DNA of 64,000 nt from Lineus longissimus (lineage: Eukaryota > Nemertea > Pilidiophora > Heteronemertea > Lineidae). Where the stretch lies: NCBI RefSeq assembly GCF_910592395.1, contig NC_088325.1, positions 2,633,501 through 2,697,500 of the forward strand. Direction: 5' to 3'. Every line of letters starts with the position of its first letter. The first letter of the stretch is position 1. The notes below the pieces were generated by a model. The model saw only the letters and a program-made list of their open reading frames with translations, did not search any database and was not told the origin of the DNA. Both the position numbers and the translations under genes were made by a program. Shown here one piece after another: positions 43,076-55,282 of the stretch.

Positions 43076-45000
43076 ATGAAAAAATATCCAGGTGATGTCA
43101 GTGTGGTACCCTTGCACCAGTGCACAAAGGATGTGAGACGGCATTTGAAAGGTTTGCACACTGCAGTTTCTACTGTGCATTCTGAATGGGAACTGATTGC
43201 CCTTCGTTCAGGACATTTCGACTTGCAAAGCCCTTTGTTGAGAGAAAAGACAATATGCCCTAACCATCGCTATAGATTGGGTTTGTGTTGGACGTCCCCC
43301 AGGAAGTACCAGCACCCTCTTCACCGATTATCCTCGACGAGGAAAACGTACCGCGGTGTCGGTAGTGTTTCAGGGAAGTTTACGAAACGTGGAACGTGCT
43401 GTTGCCGGTTGGGTCAGGTAAGCATTGCCGATTAAAATGGCGTCTTGTTTAGACCTACGATTTATCTAAACAATACGTTTGTCAATTTGGTCTCGAGTAG
43501 GCCCTCGGCCCGATGGTACAGTTAGTAGCTTTTATTCCCCCAATTAATTGAGTTTGAAAGATCGGGTAATGCCTGATATCATGACATGAATGACACTGTA
43601 ACGTAAAGCATTTTATATATTTTTTATATATTTTTGTAGAGATTGCATACAGCAACACAATGAAGAAAAGAAGGGTTCCTTTGGCTCCCAGGCCCAGACA
43701 TTTCTAGAGGTAAGATTCATAATGTACTTTCAAGTTCATGAACATGATGAATTTGCCCTTTCGAGGCAGGCAGAGAGGGCCCGACCACCACAAGTATAGA
43801 CCTAACAAACAAATGACTGCATACCAAGGCCATTGTACGCGCCATTGCTGAATTTGGTTTTTTTTTATAATAACTTCAAGTTGTTCTGACAGGTCTACCT
43901 TTGGAGCAGTACGGCTGAACTCATCAATTTCTTCAAAATAAATCTGAAAATATTTGCTGAAAACAGCTTCTGCAAAAAACCAGACAGCTTCCCTAAATTG
44001 AGAAATTCTCAAACTCTGGAAGCTGTTTTTGGCTCCAGAAGCAAAAAGCTTATTTTCATGCCTTGAATGTCTTTGTAACTTGAATTTCACCTCCACACTG
44101 ATCTGTTTACAGCCTCTCCCTTCAACATCAACTTGTAGGCACACTGTGCCAGCTCCATCAAAGGTTGTTACGTGGCAGTGGTAGAAATTCGCGAAGAGGT
44201 TATGATGGAGAGGTTGTCATGGCAAGGCGTAACAAAGTTCACTAACTTTGTCTACCAGCATGATGGGCTAGAGGTAACATGTGGTTACAAGATTGGTATT
44301 CCACAGCGCTTTTCCTACAAGACACTGTTGAAGAACAAGAAGGCACAGGACACAACCAAAGTGGCCATTGCTGTGGAGTATGCGCATCCCAATAACCCTT
44401 GCTGATACTCTTGGGCAGTCTGCAGTAACTCGGGCTGTTAGTGTTACCATTACTTGTTTGGAGCCGACCTGCAGCAAAACCTTCAAAACCCAGGAGGACC
44501 TTGATCTCCATATTGCTGCAGGCAGGCATTCTGGGGATTCGGTCGACACGAAGTTTGACACAATTGCTAGGAAGTGGGCCAGTCCGGTATCAGACATCAC
44601 AACAACGACGCGTCCCATGATGACTGGAGACTCTGATATGTCGCCTGCAACCAATCCTGTTCCTGCTGGATGGGCGGTGAAGGCTCCACAACAGAGCAAA
44701 CGATTTGCTCAACAAGTAAAGGACTTCTTCTTTGAAGAGTTTATGCGAGGTGCCAACACTGGCAAAAAGGAGAACCCTGGCCTTGTGGCCAAAAAGATTA
44801 AGAACCAATTTGAGAGGGATGATTCGCTGACCACCCAGCAAGTCAGTAGCTATTTCTCGCGTCTTGCTGCCCAGCAAAAATGCGGGCGTTTGACAAGAGA
44901 GACAGCGGACAAGTACTCCGAGGATGACCACCAGTTGGCAGCTTCAATGATGACGAGGTCCAAGCAGCGTGCTGAGACCATTGAACAAATTGATTTGTAG
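43076..45000 (+). pseudogene. Uncharacterised C2H2-type zinc-finger family, broken copy
   Basis: Several plus-strand fragments form a consistent series. The fragment at 43076-43435 has ICPNHRYRLGLCWTSP followed by a Cys/His-rich region, ending at a CAG/GTAAGC donor (43422). 44172-44405 carries IGIPQRFSYKTLLKNK. 44368-45000 has a C2H2 finger (CLEPTCSKTFKTQEDLDLHIAAGRH, residues about 30-54 of that ORF; exactly CxxxxC..HxxxxH) and a C-terminal domain reading GWAVKAPQQ..RFAQQVKDFFFEEF..GKKENPGLVAKKIKNQF..LTTQQVSSYFSRLAA. I recall similar proteins without assigned function from cnidarian and deuterostome genomes. Breaks: frame changes near 43380 and 44395. It could be a gene, or cargo of an unknown mobile element. 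Confidence 0.5.
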
Positions 45001-45392
45001 ACTGGGGAAGATTACATGTATTGAACAAATTAGAATAATATTTTGGTACGTTTAGGTATGTGTGATTATAATAATGCTGGAGATTGTATTCACATGGTTC
45101 ATTATTTACTCGTCCCAGTATCGCACATAAGCATCATTGTCAAAACTTGTCACTCACTACTAGTATTCCAGTTCCTTATACCCAAGCCACTTACATGCAC
45201 ATAGTTCTCGAAGCTTGGATGTCTTTATTATTTCATTTTGTACATAATCAAACTTAGTTTAACTATCATGTCTGTAATGAATGCTTGAAGCTTGAATTGA
45301 ATGCCTTTATTATTTTGTTTGTACCTATTTCAAAAACATTTTCTGTCATGTCTGCAGTGCCTGAAGTTTGGGTGCCTTTATTATTTCATTTC
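45001..45392. other. 3' flank with imperfect 80-bp tandem repeats
   Basis: From about 45208 the motif GAAGCTTGGATGTCTTTATTATTTCATTTTGTAC..TCATGTCTG recurs near 45288 and 45362 with changes. The third copy ends in TTTATTATTTCATTTCAG exactly where backbone sequence AAAAACACGTGGCC begins (45393). Confidence 0.55.
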
Positions 45393-45875
45393 AGAAAAAC
45401 ACGTGGCCGGACACCGGAATCTTACGCCCCCAAATCGAGTTCATGACGAGTTCATTGCCGTCAAGTACTCGTCTCTGTAATGAGTGAATGGAGGGGACTG
45501 GTGAAAGAGTCTGAGAATAATCTAGAACAGAAGAAAACTGAAATCACAAAGTTTGATGAATATTTATAGACTTTCCATTATGACCAACAGTCCCAATTCG
45601 TCAATCTATCATGTGCCACCTCCAATTCCCCATGGCGCAGTTGGCATCTTTATATTTCAGTTGACACTATCAAGACTAACTCATACCAGTTCGCCCACAC
45701 CAGTCTCCCTCGAGTCATGAATTCACAGCTTGTGAATTCTCAGTTCTAGTTGTTTGCCCACGCAATTGATATAGCCTTTAGGTCTTCGGTGATTTTATGT
45801 GATCTGCTTCCTCGGAAATCCTACTCGAACGGTTTTACTAATTTCTGTGATGGCCAAACCTCTCGAAGCGTTTTG

Positions 45876-47378
45876 CTAACCCACTGGCGTAAACCGCCTA
45901 GCGTATTTTATTTTCTCCTTGCTTTGTCCTTTACCCATATGTTTAATTGTCCGTACGGGTGATAATAGATCGCTATTAGGTAGCATTACCATTCTGCGTT
46001 CTTTTCGATATTTACTTTGTTTCCACGGTATCCAAATATGCAAATTACTGACCGAAACAATGCTCACCTTATTAATCTTTGTTACAATTTTCAAAGGGGC
46101 CAGAGGAGAGCATATGTCTCTGATAAATGTTACACTGGAAAGTAAGTTTTTGTTTATATGTGAAAATAAAGTCGTTGATGCCTTTCGATAATCCGAAAAG
46201 TGAAAAGTTTCTATATACGGGAGCAACAACACTTCCAACCGCATTCTCGGTTGAGGAAAGACACGATATAGTGCAAGGAATCCTTTCTTTATCATTTTAT
46301 AGAGTAAGATATGACCTTGTCGACTTACGAAATAACGTCGTTGGTCAATGCGTTCTAAACTTAACCAAATATACAGTTCAAAAAGTGCATTCTGCCCGCG
46401 TATCCAAGTTATATTAAATATGGAGAGAAAAGGACGACGATAGCTTCCTTTGACAGCGACAGCTATTACAAAGATGTTTTTCAAGACAATTGGCACGCCA
46501 AAAATACAATGTTTAGTTGAACATGGGTGATGACGAGGTAGGATTATTGTGTCAAAATGACGAGTTGATATATCAAACAATTTAAGTACAACCGGTTTGT
46601 ATCCACTTTCCCGGCGCACGTAGTAGAGCAGCCATAATTTTCCGTTGTGAATATCACTGAACATTTTACTAAAAAGAGAGGAAACAGACACATTATGAAC
46701 GAGTGCATAAACATTCCTTTGTTCAGGTTGGTAGACAAGTATATTTCTTAAGGCGGGAACATGTCCTCTATCATCTCGATGAACAAATAGTATCGAATTA
46801 GAATTGTCGTCAAACATAAACAGCCTGGCTTCATATTTATTCAAAATGACTGATACGGGGGGTTTGAAAACGACTGGTTCAGAAACTCTGTACGTTTGGG
46901 TTCTTTTTTCCTGAAAGAGCAGTTGTTAAAGTGTAAGTAGATGAGCGCTGCACTGCTTTTCATTCTTGTTACCACAGTACAGTGAGCCTTTAACCAGGGA
47001 CCCAGAAACTTCTGTGCGGAATGCCATATAGTATGATTTACTACCACAATTAGTATCATATTTGACTTTGAGACGGATTTTAGCTTAACCACGATCGAGT
47101 TTTGGCATGTGATAAAACCTTACCTCTAGTTGATACATAAGCCATCCTGTAGTAATCGTTACATCCTCCCTCTCCAAACATGTTGCCTTCTCACTATGCA
47201 GTCGGCAAACATGGCCGTCATTATGCCCTGGGGTGTTAATAGTTTTGCAACTTAGCACCAAAAAGCAAACAAATGCGCAATGACACCTCGACCGCATATT
47301 TTTATCAGCAAAACTTGGCTGAATGATTTCTCGATCATGTGAAACCTTTTCGTAAAACCTGCTTTGGGTTGGGACCAT
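45876..47378 (-). CDS. Unrecognised backbone-repeat gene, copy 7 (intact two-exon model)
   Basis: Exon 1 is 47378-47124 (85 codons, CTAGAG/GTAAGG donor); exon 2 is 46910-45876 (344 codons plus stop, CTCTTTCAG acceptor). Both borders are phase 0, and the spliced frame is open for 429 residues. The intron is 213 bp with a pyrimidine-rich 3' end. Together with copy 6 this is the best candidate for a functional member. There is no known domain. Conserved blocks include NILVYQPEQRNVYALVHN, NGKLWLLYYVRR, ITWIRGQNALFEL and SPVRTIK. The protein might be a secreted, nuclear or transposon protein; the sequence does not decide. Confidence 0.5.
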
Positions 47379-47875
47379 TGTCAGTTCTTGCCGAAAATGT
47401 ACGAGACCACTATATCAAACACAAGGCATGATCATGACCACTGGGCAGTATTAATCAACGTTGCATTAATTCATCCAACAACTTGACCTAATTCAACCAA
47501 AGATCTGATTGGCTTATTCAAACAACAACATTTCAACATGAGAGAGCATCAGAACTATTTCTGTGAAGCCGAAATAGTGCCGATATTTTACAAATACATG
47601 TAATTCAATTTTATAACAAGCATTATTGCCGGCTATTACTGTAGAAGAATTATAATGAAACACACCGTGGCAACACCTTGGATACTTTGATTAGAATTTG
47701 TTAATTCGGGTTTTCCGTGAAGCAGGAAACCGCTTGACAACAAGTGGTCCGTTTCAGCCAATCGACTGCTCGTAGTCGAAAGTACACCCTGCTTTATGAA
47801 ATTTGGTACTATATACTATATGTACTTCCTGTAATCACCTATGTGCCGTTGACGTTACTGCAATAGCTCACCGAC

Positions 47876-47933
47876 CGTTCCCGATGGCCCAGTGGACAAG
47901 GCGACCGCCTCATAAATTGAGGGTCGAGAAGTC
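47876..47933 (+). repeat. tRNA-like module (A-box), copy 6
   Basis: TGGCCCAGTGGACAAGG, with a GGTCGAG stretch downstream, in the same unit position as the other copies. Confidence 0.35.
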
Positions 47934-49190
47934 ACCGGTGACTATAGTTCACCGTGCTTTATGAATTGTGTTACTCTACTTCCTGAGGTGTCACCTTCTT
48001 GAGGGGCGAATGTGTTGAAAGGCACTGCTGCTAAAAGGCGTTGTCGCAAGTGCTCAAATACCGAAGGTCGAGCTGACGCGGGAGTCGAAGGTACACCGTG
48101 CTTTATGGAATGCGGCACTCTACTATCAAAACACTATCCCTGGTTCAGGCAATGAGAATACGAATCGCTTTATTGATCAACAGAAACATAATGTTTTTTT
48201 CAAGATGTTGTCTCCGACATCTCACTTGCATCGATCGAGTGCGGATTGAAACTAAATGCTGTATTTTGAGAGAGAATTCTATAAATATGCATCCAATATT
48301 ATCGATGGGTGCTTGTAGTTTCAAAGATTTCGGTATTTCTTCTCTCTTGTAGTGAGGGAAACAAGAAATACATACATATAGTCCAAGTTTGATGTTGACA
48401 TTGCGACGAGTTGTATATTCTTATACATGTACAAACTTTAAAAAAATGACTTAAAAAAGCTTACACATTTTAAAATAATAATTTGCCATATGATACAAAA
48501 CCCTCATAAATCGTCAGAAAGGTTTTTAAGACAAGAAATATGAGTCCTCAAAGTAACAACGTTTCCAGGGAAACCAATCGGCTCCACCTGTTCGACCAAT
48601 TATTATCAAATGCATGGCCGTACAAATTTCATGTCAACAAATTCACTCAAAACGTTGTAAAATGATGACATTATCCAATGGCCTCTTTTGGAAAAGGAAC
48701 TCGTAACTATATTAGAACCTCTCGGTTGTATCCATGGAAATTAGCTGAGTTAAGCGACTTTGCCGTGCACATCAATTGCGCCAGCTGAATCATATAAATA
48801 TATACTATTAACATTGTGGCGGTGTGGTTCCCATTGTGTGCCCTCCCACTTCATACCATGTCAGTAAGTTTTATAAGTGCGGGAGGGCGTGGGGTGAGGA
48901 AAATAACCAAACAGACGCCATCGCCCCGGTTATTCAGACCTCAAAACAGACGGGCAGCTCAAATTCTGACCTGAGTTGCTGATGCCAGGTTTTATATGCA
49001 CCCAGCAAAAAATTTTCAATAAAGCAACAGAAAATATCTTTCAATGTCAAGAAAGCACCTTGCCACGAACGATTAATGACTTCCTTCGGATCTCCGAACA
49101 TTAACCAAGAGATTGACATCTGACACATATCATTTGATTCAGTAAGGTAGATTTAGGCAAAAAGCAAGCTCGCATTCAAAGATCGATAGA

Positions 49191-49349
49191 TGTTGTGGCG
49201 ATGATTTTGGAATAGGCTGTAATGATGGAGGCTGTGACGAGAGACAACGTTTTGTAATTGTTGGAAGTTGCTGCGAAATAAAAGTGTTATTTTCGATATT
49301 CATTTGTGTTATGTTGCCGAAGTAGCGGGCCTAGGGAATCGTAGAAACA
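49191..49349 (+). repeat. 5' LTR of BEL/Pao element
   Basis: 159 bp, TGTTGTGGCG to GTAGAAACA. AATAAA (about 49277) lies inside. The 3' LTR copy is at 54329-54488. Confidence 0.9.
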
Positions 49350-49994
49350 TAAAATGGTCTCTATCGACCGGATAATTGACTTTTGATAAAATATCGATGA
49401 TCGCAAAGTGACGAGGATCTTGACATAAATTTGTCGGAACTGTGTATTGTGTACATGATGTGTACATTTTTGTATGGGACGGTGCTGTTCGCGCTGAAAG
49501 CTGGATTATAGGCTGTTCGAGAATTTGTGACTTTGCCGAGATTTTTTTGACATTTTGACTTTGTTTCGATGGAAATTCGTGTGGCTAGTGACTCGATGTT
49601 CCGTATTTTGATTCTGCATATTGGCATGATTGGCTGTTTGTAAACTTGTGACTTTAGTGACAATATTCAGGATTCATCGTTGAAAACTGCGTTGGAACAG
49701 AAACTTGCTGTGGTGTTCGATTTGACATTTGTCTTGGAACTTCTTCTGTCGCATTAATTTGTGGAATTTCGTAAAACACTGACTAACTTTCCCCGAGTTT
49801 TTGCGGTGTATTCGTGTGGTGTTCGATTTGTTGGCTGACTTTTCGAGTATCCTGCTAGAGTGAGTGTGAACACCAGCCCGATTCTCTCCCACAAACTGTG
49901 CGATGGTATGGTAATCTGTAAACTGTTGTCAAAAAATCGATAGGCGGCGTTCGTTAAATCAGTATTTTGATCACATGCATATCGTGTATACTCG

Positions 49995-52900
49995 GTGAAT
50001 GTAATTTATAAGATGGCAGAATTCGATTCTCAGTTCGAGGACGAGATGGCGGAAGATGGCGTTGCAGATTCTGCCCGGGCTATGCAAAGGATGTCGTCCC
50101 CATATCTTGGGGATAGAAACAGCAAGCAGAGAAAGCCACCTACGTTTTCAGGGCTACAGCTGCTCAGTGATGTGGCAGCCACCGACTATATGGATTTTAT
50201 GGACAAGATGCAATCCGAGTTAGAGAAGAGCCGATTGGAGGTGGCCAGGCTTACGGCTAAATTGCGGCACTGCATGCCAGTGCAACCACCAGCCAAGTTA
50301 CGGTCTCAGGATGATGAGCAGCATGTTTCACAGGCAATGCCGTTATCGACCGGGCATACCGAGCCTATAGAACATAGGCCTACTTCTTTTTCGAATCCAC
50401 AAGAGAAGGCCATGAAGACGTCATCGCCAGTTATGCAGTCTGAGTCTAAGAGGCCACTATTGCAGTCACCTGATGCATCAAGCACCCCCCGAGTACACTT
50501 ACCTATGATGAATATGAGTGACATCTCACCCCATCCCAAGTCGAGTTCGCTAGCCGCGGTTGAAGTTTCACCAGAGTTGTCAAGGAGAGAGCCAAAATCT
50601 CCTCAGCGTCAGCCCAAGACCGACACCCAGGTCAGTCATGTCAGTGATTGGCAACAACGATTGGTGGATACCATGGCTTTACCGAAAACCTATGATGACA
50701 TTTTCGGGAGATCCCAGACAGTTTTGGATGTTTATGCGACGTTTCAATAGCTGCATTGGGGACACAACCGTTGATGATAGCGCCAAGTTGAATTGTCTGT
50801 TTGAGTTTTGTAAGGGTAAAGCTGCAGCTGTGATTCAACCGTGTGCCATTATGGATCCACGTAAAGGCTATATCCGAGCCCTGGAGTTGTTGAAGGAGCG
50901 ATTCGGTAATGAGTACCAGATATCTGAAGCTTGTGTAAAGCACGTGACGGAAGGTCCAGTGATAAAGGGGACTGATTCTACGGCTCTGCAAGATTTGGCT
51001 GATGAGGTGTCAAGCTGTAGTGAAACCTTACAAGCAATGAACTGTATCGGTGAAATCGACACGAGATCAAGGGTCGTACAGATTGTTGAGAGGCTACCTC
51101 TGTTTTTAAAGTCCAGATGGCGTAAGCTTGCAGTGGATAAAGTGGTGAAGGATAAAGTTTATCCAGGGATACAGGAACTTGTAAATTTCCTACAACTTGT
51201 CGCTCGAGAGGCAAACGATCCCGTATTTGGAGTCACCAAGCCGTCGGAGCAAGACTGTTCAAAGAAGGATGGTCGCACCGCAGGTGTAAAGCCACAGGGT
51301 TATGTGCAATGAAAAGCCAGATCCCACACTACAGGTGAAGCCAAGAACCTTGCAAAAGCCAACATGAAATGCTACATCTGTGAATCCACACACAGATTGT
51401 TGGACTGTCCTGTTTGGAAGTCGGCGGCCGTGCCAAGGCGATGGAGCCTAGCAAAGGAAAAGAGGTTATGTTACAGATCTTTGGCGGGAAATCATATGGG
51501 TAAAAACTGCCCCCGCGGGAACACATGCAATGTCAATGGCTGTGGTAAAAGTCACCATTTCCATCTTCATGAAGACCGACCGTCACCAAAGTCAAAAGCC
51601 GACCCTGCCAATAATGCCAACAGTTCCTTTGGTACCAGTGATTTTCAGCCTAATGTACCCATACAGGTTGTGCTGCGGACGGTTCCAGTGTGGTTAGTTG
51701 GTCCAGGAGGAAAGAGAGTGCTGATAAATGCCCTATTGGATGAAGGATCTGACACGTCTTATGTTCGAGCGGATGTCGTAACAGCTCTGGGAATAAGTGG
51801 AACTGAGGAGAATTTGAAGATTGCTTCAATTGCTGACTGTGTGTCACTGGACAGCCAGAAAGTAGAAGTTCAGCTTGAGAGTATAGATGGCAGCACGGTT
51901 CGGAAGATGAAGATATGGACGATGAGTGACATGTGCAGAAAGCTACCGATATAGAATTGGAACCACCACAAGACTAAGTTTGACCATATTGCAGATTTGG
52001 AGTTTCCTACAGCATCGGGTAGGAAGACTGTTGATGTTTTGATAGGATCTGACTACCCAGAGTTAGGTATCGCCCTTGAGGAGCGTATTGGAAAACCCGG
52101 CGAGCCAGTCGCAAGGAGAACACCGCTTGGTTGGACGTGTGTTGGTCCTCTACCTTTGATCAATGTACATCAGACCACCACCAACTTCACGATGAGCTTT
52201 CATGCCACACACGAGTCAACCGATCAGCAGTTGCAAAAGTTGTGGGACCAGGACGTCATTGGAGAAGTTCATGAGGACATCCATACTCCAGAAGACAAGA
52301 TGGTGATTGAGAAAACTAAGAGTTCGATAAGGAAGTTACCAGACCGGTTCGAAGTTGGGATTCCTTGGCGTGAAGACCCTCCGGATTTAAAAGATAACAG
52401 AATAGTGGCTGAAAGAAGACTTAGATCACTTGAAGCCAGTCTGGTGAGGAGACCGGAAGTAGCCAAAAGATACAAAGAAGCATTTGAGGCGACTGTCGAG
52501 AAAGGATACATCACCAAGATATCATCGGAAAAAGCGCAAGAACCAGGATGGTACCTGCCGCATTTTGCCGTGATCCGGGATGATAAGCAAACTACGAAGG
52601 TGCGCATCGTTTATGATGCTGCAGCAGCCTACGAAGGAACAAGTCTGAACCAGAAGATGTTCCCAGGTCCGAAGCTGCAACGAGATATCTTGGAGATCCT
52701 GCTGAAGTTTCGCTTGAAGCCTGTTGCCTTAATCGGAGATATAAAGGAGATGTTTAATCAAGTCAGTATGGCGGAGAAGGACAGGAAGTTTCACCGGCTG
52801 TTGTGGCGGCATCTCGATCCAACAGCACCCATTGAAGTTTATGAAGCAACCAGATTGGTGTTTGGTGATGCAGCATCTCCGTTTTTGGCGCAGTTTGTAA

Positions 52901-53733
52901 CAAAACATCAAGCCGAGGCAATGCGAGAGCAGTATCCGGAGGCAGCAGAGGTTGTTCTCAAAGCAATATACATTGATGACGTAATCGACAGCCTTGAAGA
53001 TGATGATGAAGCCAGGCGTATGCGCCAGGATCTACAAGCCGTTTTGAAACCAGCTGGTTTTACAATCCGCCGTTGGTGCAGCAATAGACTTGCTGTTCTA
53101 GAAGGGTTGGACGAGTCGGAGCAAGCATCTGGAGTTAATCTGGAAGAGTCGGTACTTCCCAGTGTGAAGACCCTTGGTGTTGAATGGGATGCAGCTTCGG
53201 ACACGTTTACCTTCATCTTAAGCAGTACCGAGCAGACGATTACCACGAAGAGACAGATTCTGAGTCGTAATGCAACCATCTTTGATCCGTTCCAATTCTT
53301 GGCCCCTGTTGTCATCCGGGGCAAGATAGCTCTGCAAGAATGCTGGTTACGTGGAATCGGATGGGACGATGACCTACCAGATGATATCCAAACTAGACTT
53401 GACCAGTGGATAGGAGAGCTACAGCGGTTGAACGAGATTCACATCCCTCGGTGTTATCGCAACAGGCCAGTTGAAGATATCGTGAAGATGGCCCTACATA
53501 CATTTACAGATGCCTCGAGACTCGCCTACTGGGCAGTAGCCTATCTTAGGTACCAGTATACAGATGGAGAAATTGGGATCAGCATGGTAGCTGCAAAGTT
53601 TAAAGTTGCTCCACTGAAGAACGTTAGCATTCCCCGGCTCGAGCTGATGGCTGCAGTTACAGGAGTGCGTCTAGCCAACGTCATGGCCAGGAGTATATCC
53701 GTCCGATTACTAGATTGTGCCCACTCGTTGTGA
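49995..53733 (+). pseudogene. BEL/Pao Gag-Pol, broken, ending in RNase H
   Basis: Gag starts at ATG 49995 (or the inner one at 50013) with a Glu/Arg-rich helix. The frame shifts near 50685, and the DUF1759-type Gag domain continues (FSGDPRQFWMFMRRF..ALELLKERFGN). TGA at 51310 interrupts the frame. A Cys/His knuckle region (CYICESTHRLLDCPVWK..CNVNGCGKSHHFHLH) and the aspartic protease (NALLDEGSDTSYV) follow. TAG at 51952 interrupts again. The 578-codon part (51997-53733) has the BEL signatures VLIGSDYPEL, PHFAVIRDD, KVRIVYDAAA, LIGDIKEMFNQV and YIDDVIDS (RT catalytic Asp pair, about 52969-52992), and the beginning of RNase H (FTDASRLAYWAVAYLR, VSIPRLELMAA). The protein stops soon after, and the integrase domain is absent. 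Confidence 0.87.
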
Positions 53734-54328
53734 AGAAATAGACAATCAGACTTTGAACATTGCGCTAGGTGATGCTCCGCTAGCATCCTACGCTTGAACT
53801 TTTGTGATGATAACTTGCGTTTGGTTATTTGGACATTATAATAACTCGACATAGTGTGGTTGTTTTGAGGAAATTTGGATGGTTAGAATCATCGCAGCAA
53901 TTGGGTTCCAAGCCAGAATAATGCTTCCCAATTGTTGGGTGCACGCCGTGCGCTGCCCAGGCTGAGTTTCTTAACTATTTTAATTTGCTCTTTTCTCGTG
54001 TTACCAGTTAATTTGGACTTTATTCGTTAGACGTGTGCACTAGTATTTTTATCACCGCGGAATTAATGTATATCACTTATATAAGTTCTTTCGGGATTCA
54101 GCAGATCCACATTAATTTCGGACATCTTGCATAAGGATTGCTTGTTGTTAACTTCGCAGATCGTTGAGCGCTCACCGGGCCCGGATTAACCGGACTCATA
54201 CTTCGGTCGATAACGGGACAACTTCGTTCTTTTTTCGGTCTTCAATGAGACAATTTGTATGTGTTTTGGACTCTTAACGTTAGTGATGAACATTTCGTTA
54301 CCACTGTCTGTTCATGAGGGGGAGAATA
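53734..54328 (+). other. Non-coding 3' part of BEL/Pao element
   Basis: About 595 bp between the end of the RNase H region and the 3' LTR with no integrase motif in any frame. A full BEL pol would need well over a kilobase more here, so an internal deletion is inferred. Confidence 0.6.
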
Positions 54329-54488
54329 TGTTGTGGCGATTGATTTTGGAATAGGCTGTAATGATGGAGGCTGTGACGAGAGACAACGTTTTGTAATCGT
54401 TGGAAGTTGCTGCGAAATAAAAGTGTTATTTTCGATATTCATTTGTGTTATGTTGCCGAAGTAGCGGGCCTAGGGAATCGTAGAAACA
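54329..54488 (+). repeat. 3' LTR of BEL/Pao element
   Basis: 160 bp, nearly identical to 49191-49349, followed by ATAGA and backbone sequence. Confidence 0.9.
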
Positions 54489-55282
54489 ATAGAGACCACA
54501 TTGTTTGCATTTGATTCGGGCGAAACCATGGTCATTTGAATGACTCTAAATAAGCAAATAGGCTGAATAAGTAATGAATGCATTCCAAATCTTCCCTACA
54601 TCCGAAAGCAAGCACTTAAAATACGAGATACAATGGTTTCCTGCAGTACAAGACGATTTCATGAGACTTCATATAAAATGTTCCATTGGGTGTGTAAAAA
54701 TAATGACACGATGTGCTTTATGTGACTGTCTGTGACTCTGAAGACAACTAGGCTAGACCTAAAGAATAATCTAGTCCAGGTAACCAAGACCCTATCCGCC
54801 GCAGAGCGGAGGATAGAGGAAGCCTCGTTGGTTTACCCGAGGTGAACAATGCATTTTCAGTGCATACAGTGGATGCACTGTCATACCAAGCGCTCTGGTA
54901 TTGCAGATTATTCACTTGGATCGAGGTTAACCATCCTACAGAAAAACACATGACCGGACCTCGGAATCTTACGCCCCCAAATAGAGTTGATGACGAGTTC
55001 ATTGCAGTCAAGTACTCGTCTCTGTGATGAGTGAATGGAGGAGACTGGTGAAAGAGTCTAAGAATGCAATATAGCAAAAGTAAACTGAAATCACAAAGTT
55101 GGATGAATATTTATAGACTTTCCATTATGACCAACAGCCCCAATACCTCAATCTATCATGTGCCACCTCCAATTCCCCATGGCGCAGTTGGCATCTTTTG
55201 CTTTCAGTTGCCACTATCAAGACCAACTCATACCAGTTCGCCCACACCAGTCTCCCCGGAAGAAACCTCTCGAAGTGTTTTG

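Larger units (their letters stand above)
45393..49190. repeat. Backbone repeat block D, first part
   Basis: Runs from AAAAACACGTGG to the ATAGA target site (49186-49190) of the BEL/Pao element. Contains gene copy 7, a tRNA-like module at 47876 and the TATA-like box at 48793. It is collinear with blocks B and C. Confidence 0.75.
49191..54488 (+). mobile_element. BEL/Pao LTR retrotransposon lacking integrase
   Basis: Short LTRs (159 and 160 bp, ends TGTTG..AAACA) lie between ATAGA duplications (49186-49190 and 54489-54493). The empty site in other units (31060) has GATCGATAAATACCAC, confirming a clean insertion. The LTRs differ by one indel and about one substitution, so the insertion is recent, yet the coding part has a frameshift, two stops and no integrase. 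A purine run (GAGGGGGAGAATA) precedes the 3' LTR. Confidence 0.9.

Noticed and set aside
49350-49372. Primer-binding site of the BEL/Pao element
   Set aside because: TGG occurs at about 49356, a few bases after the LTR, but I cannot match the following bases to a tRNA end with any confidence.
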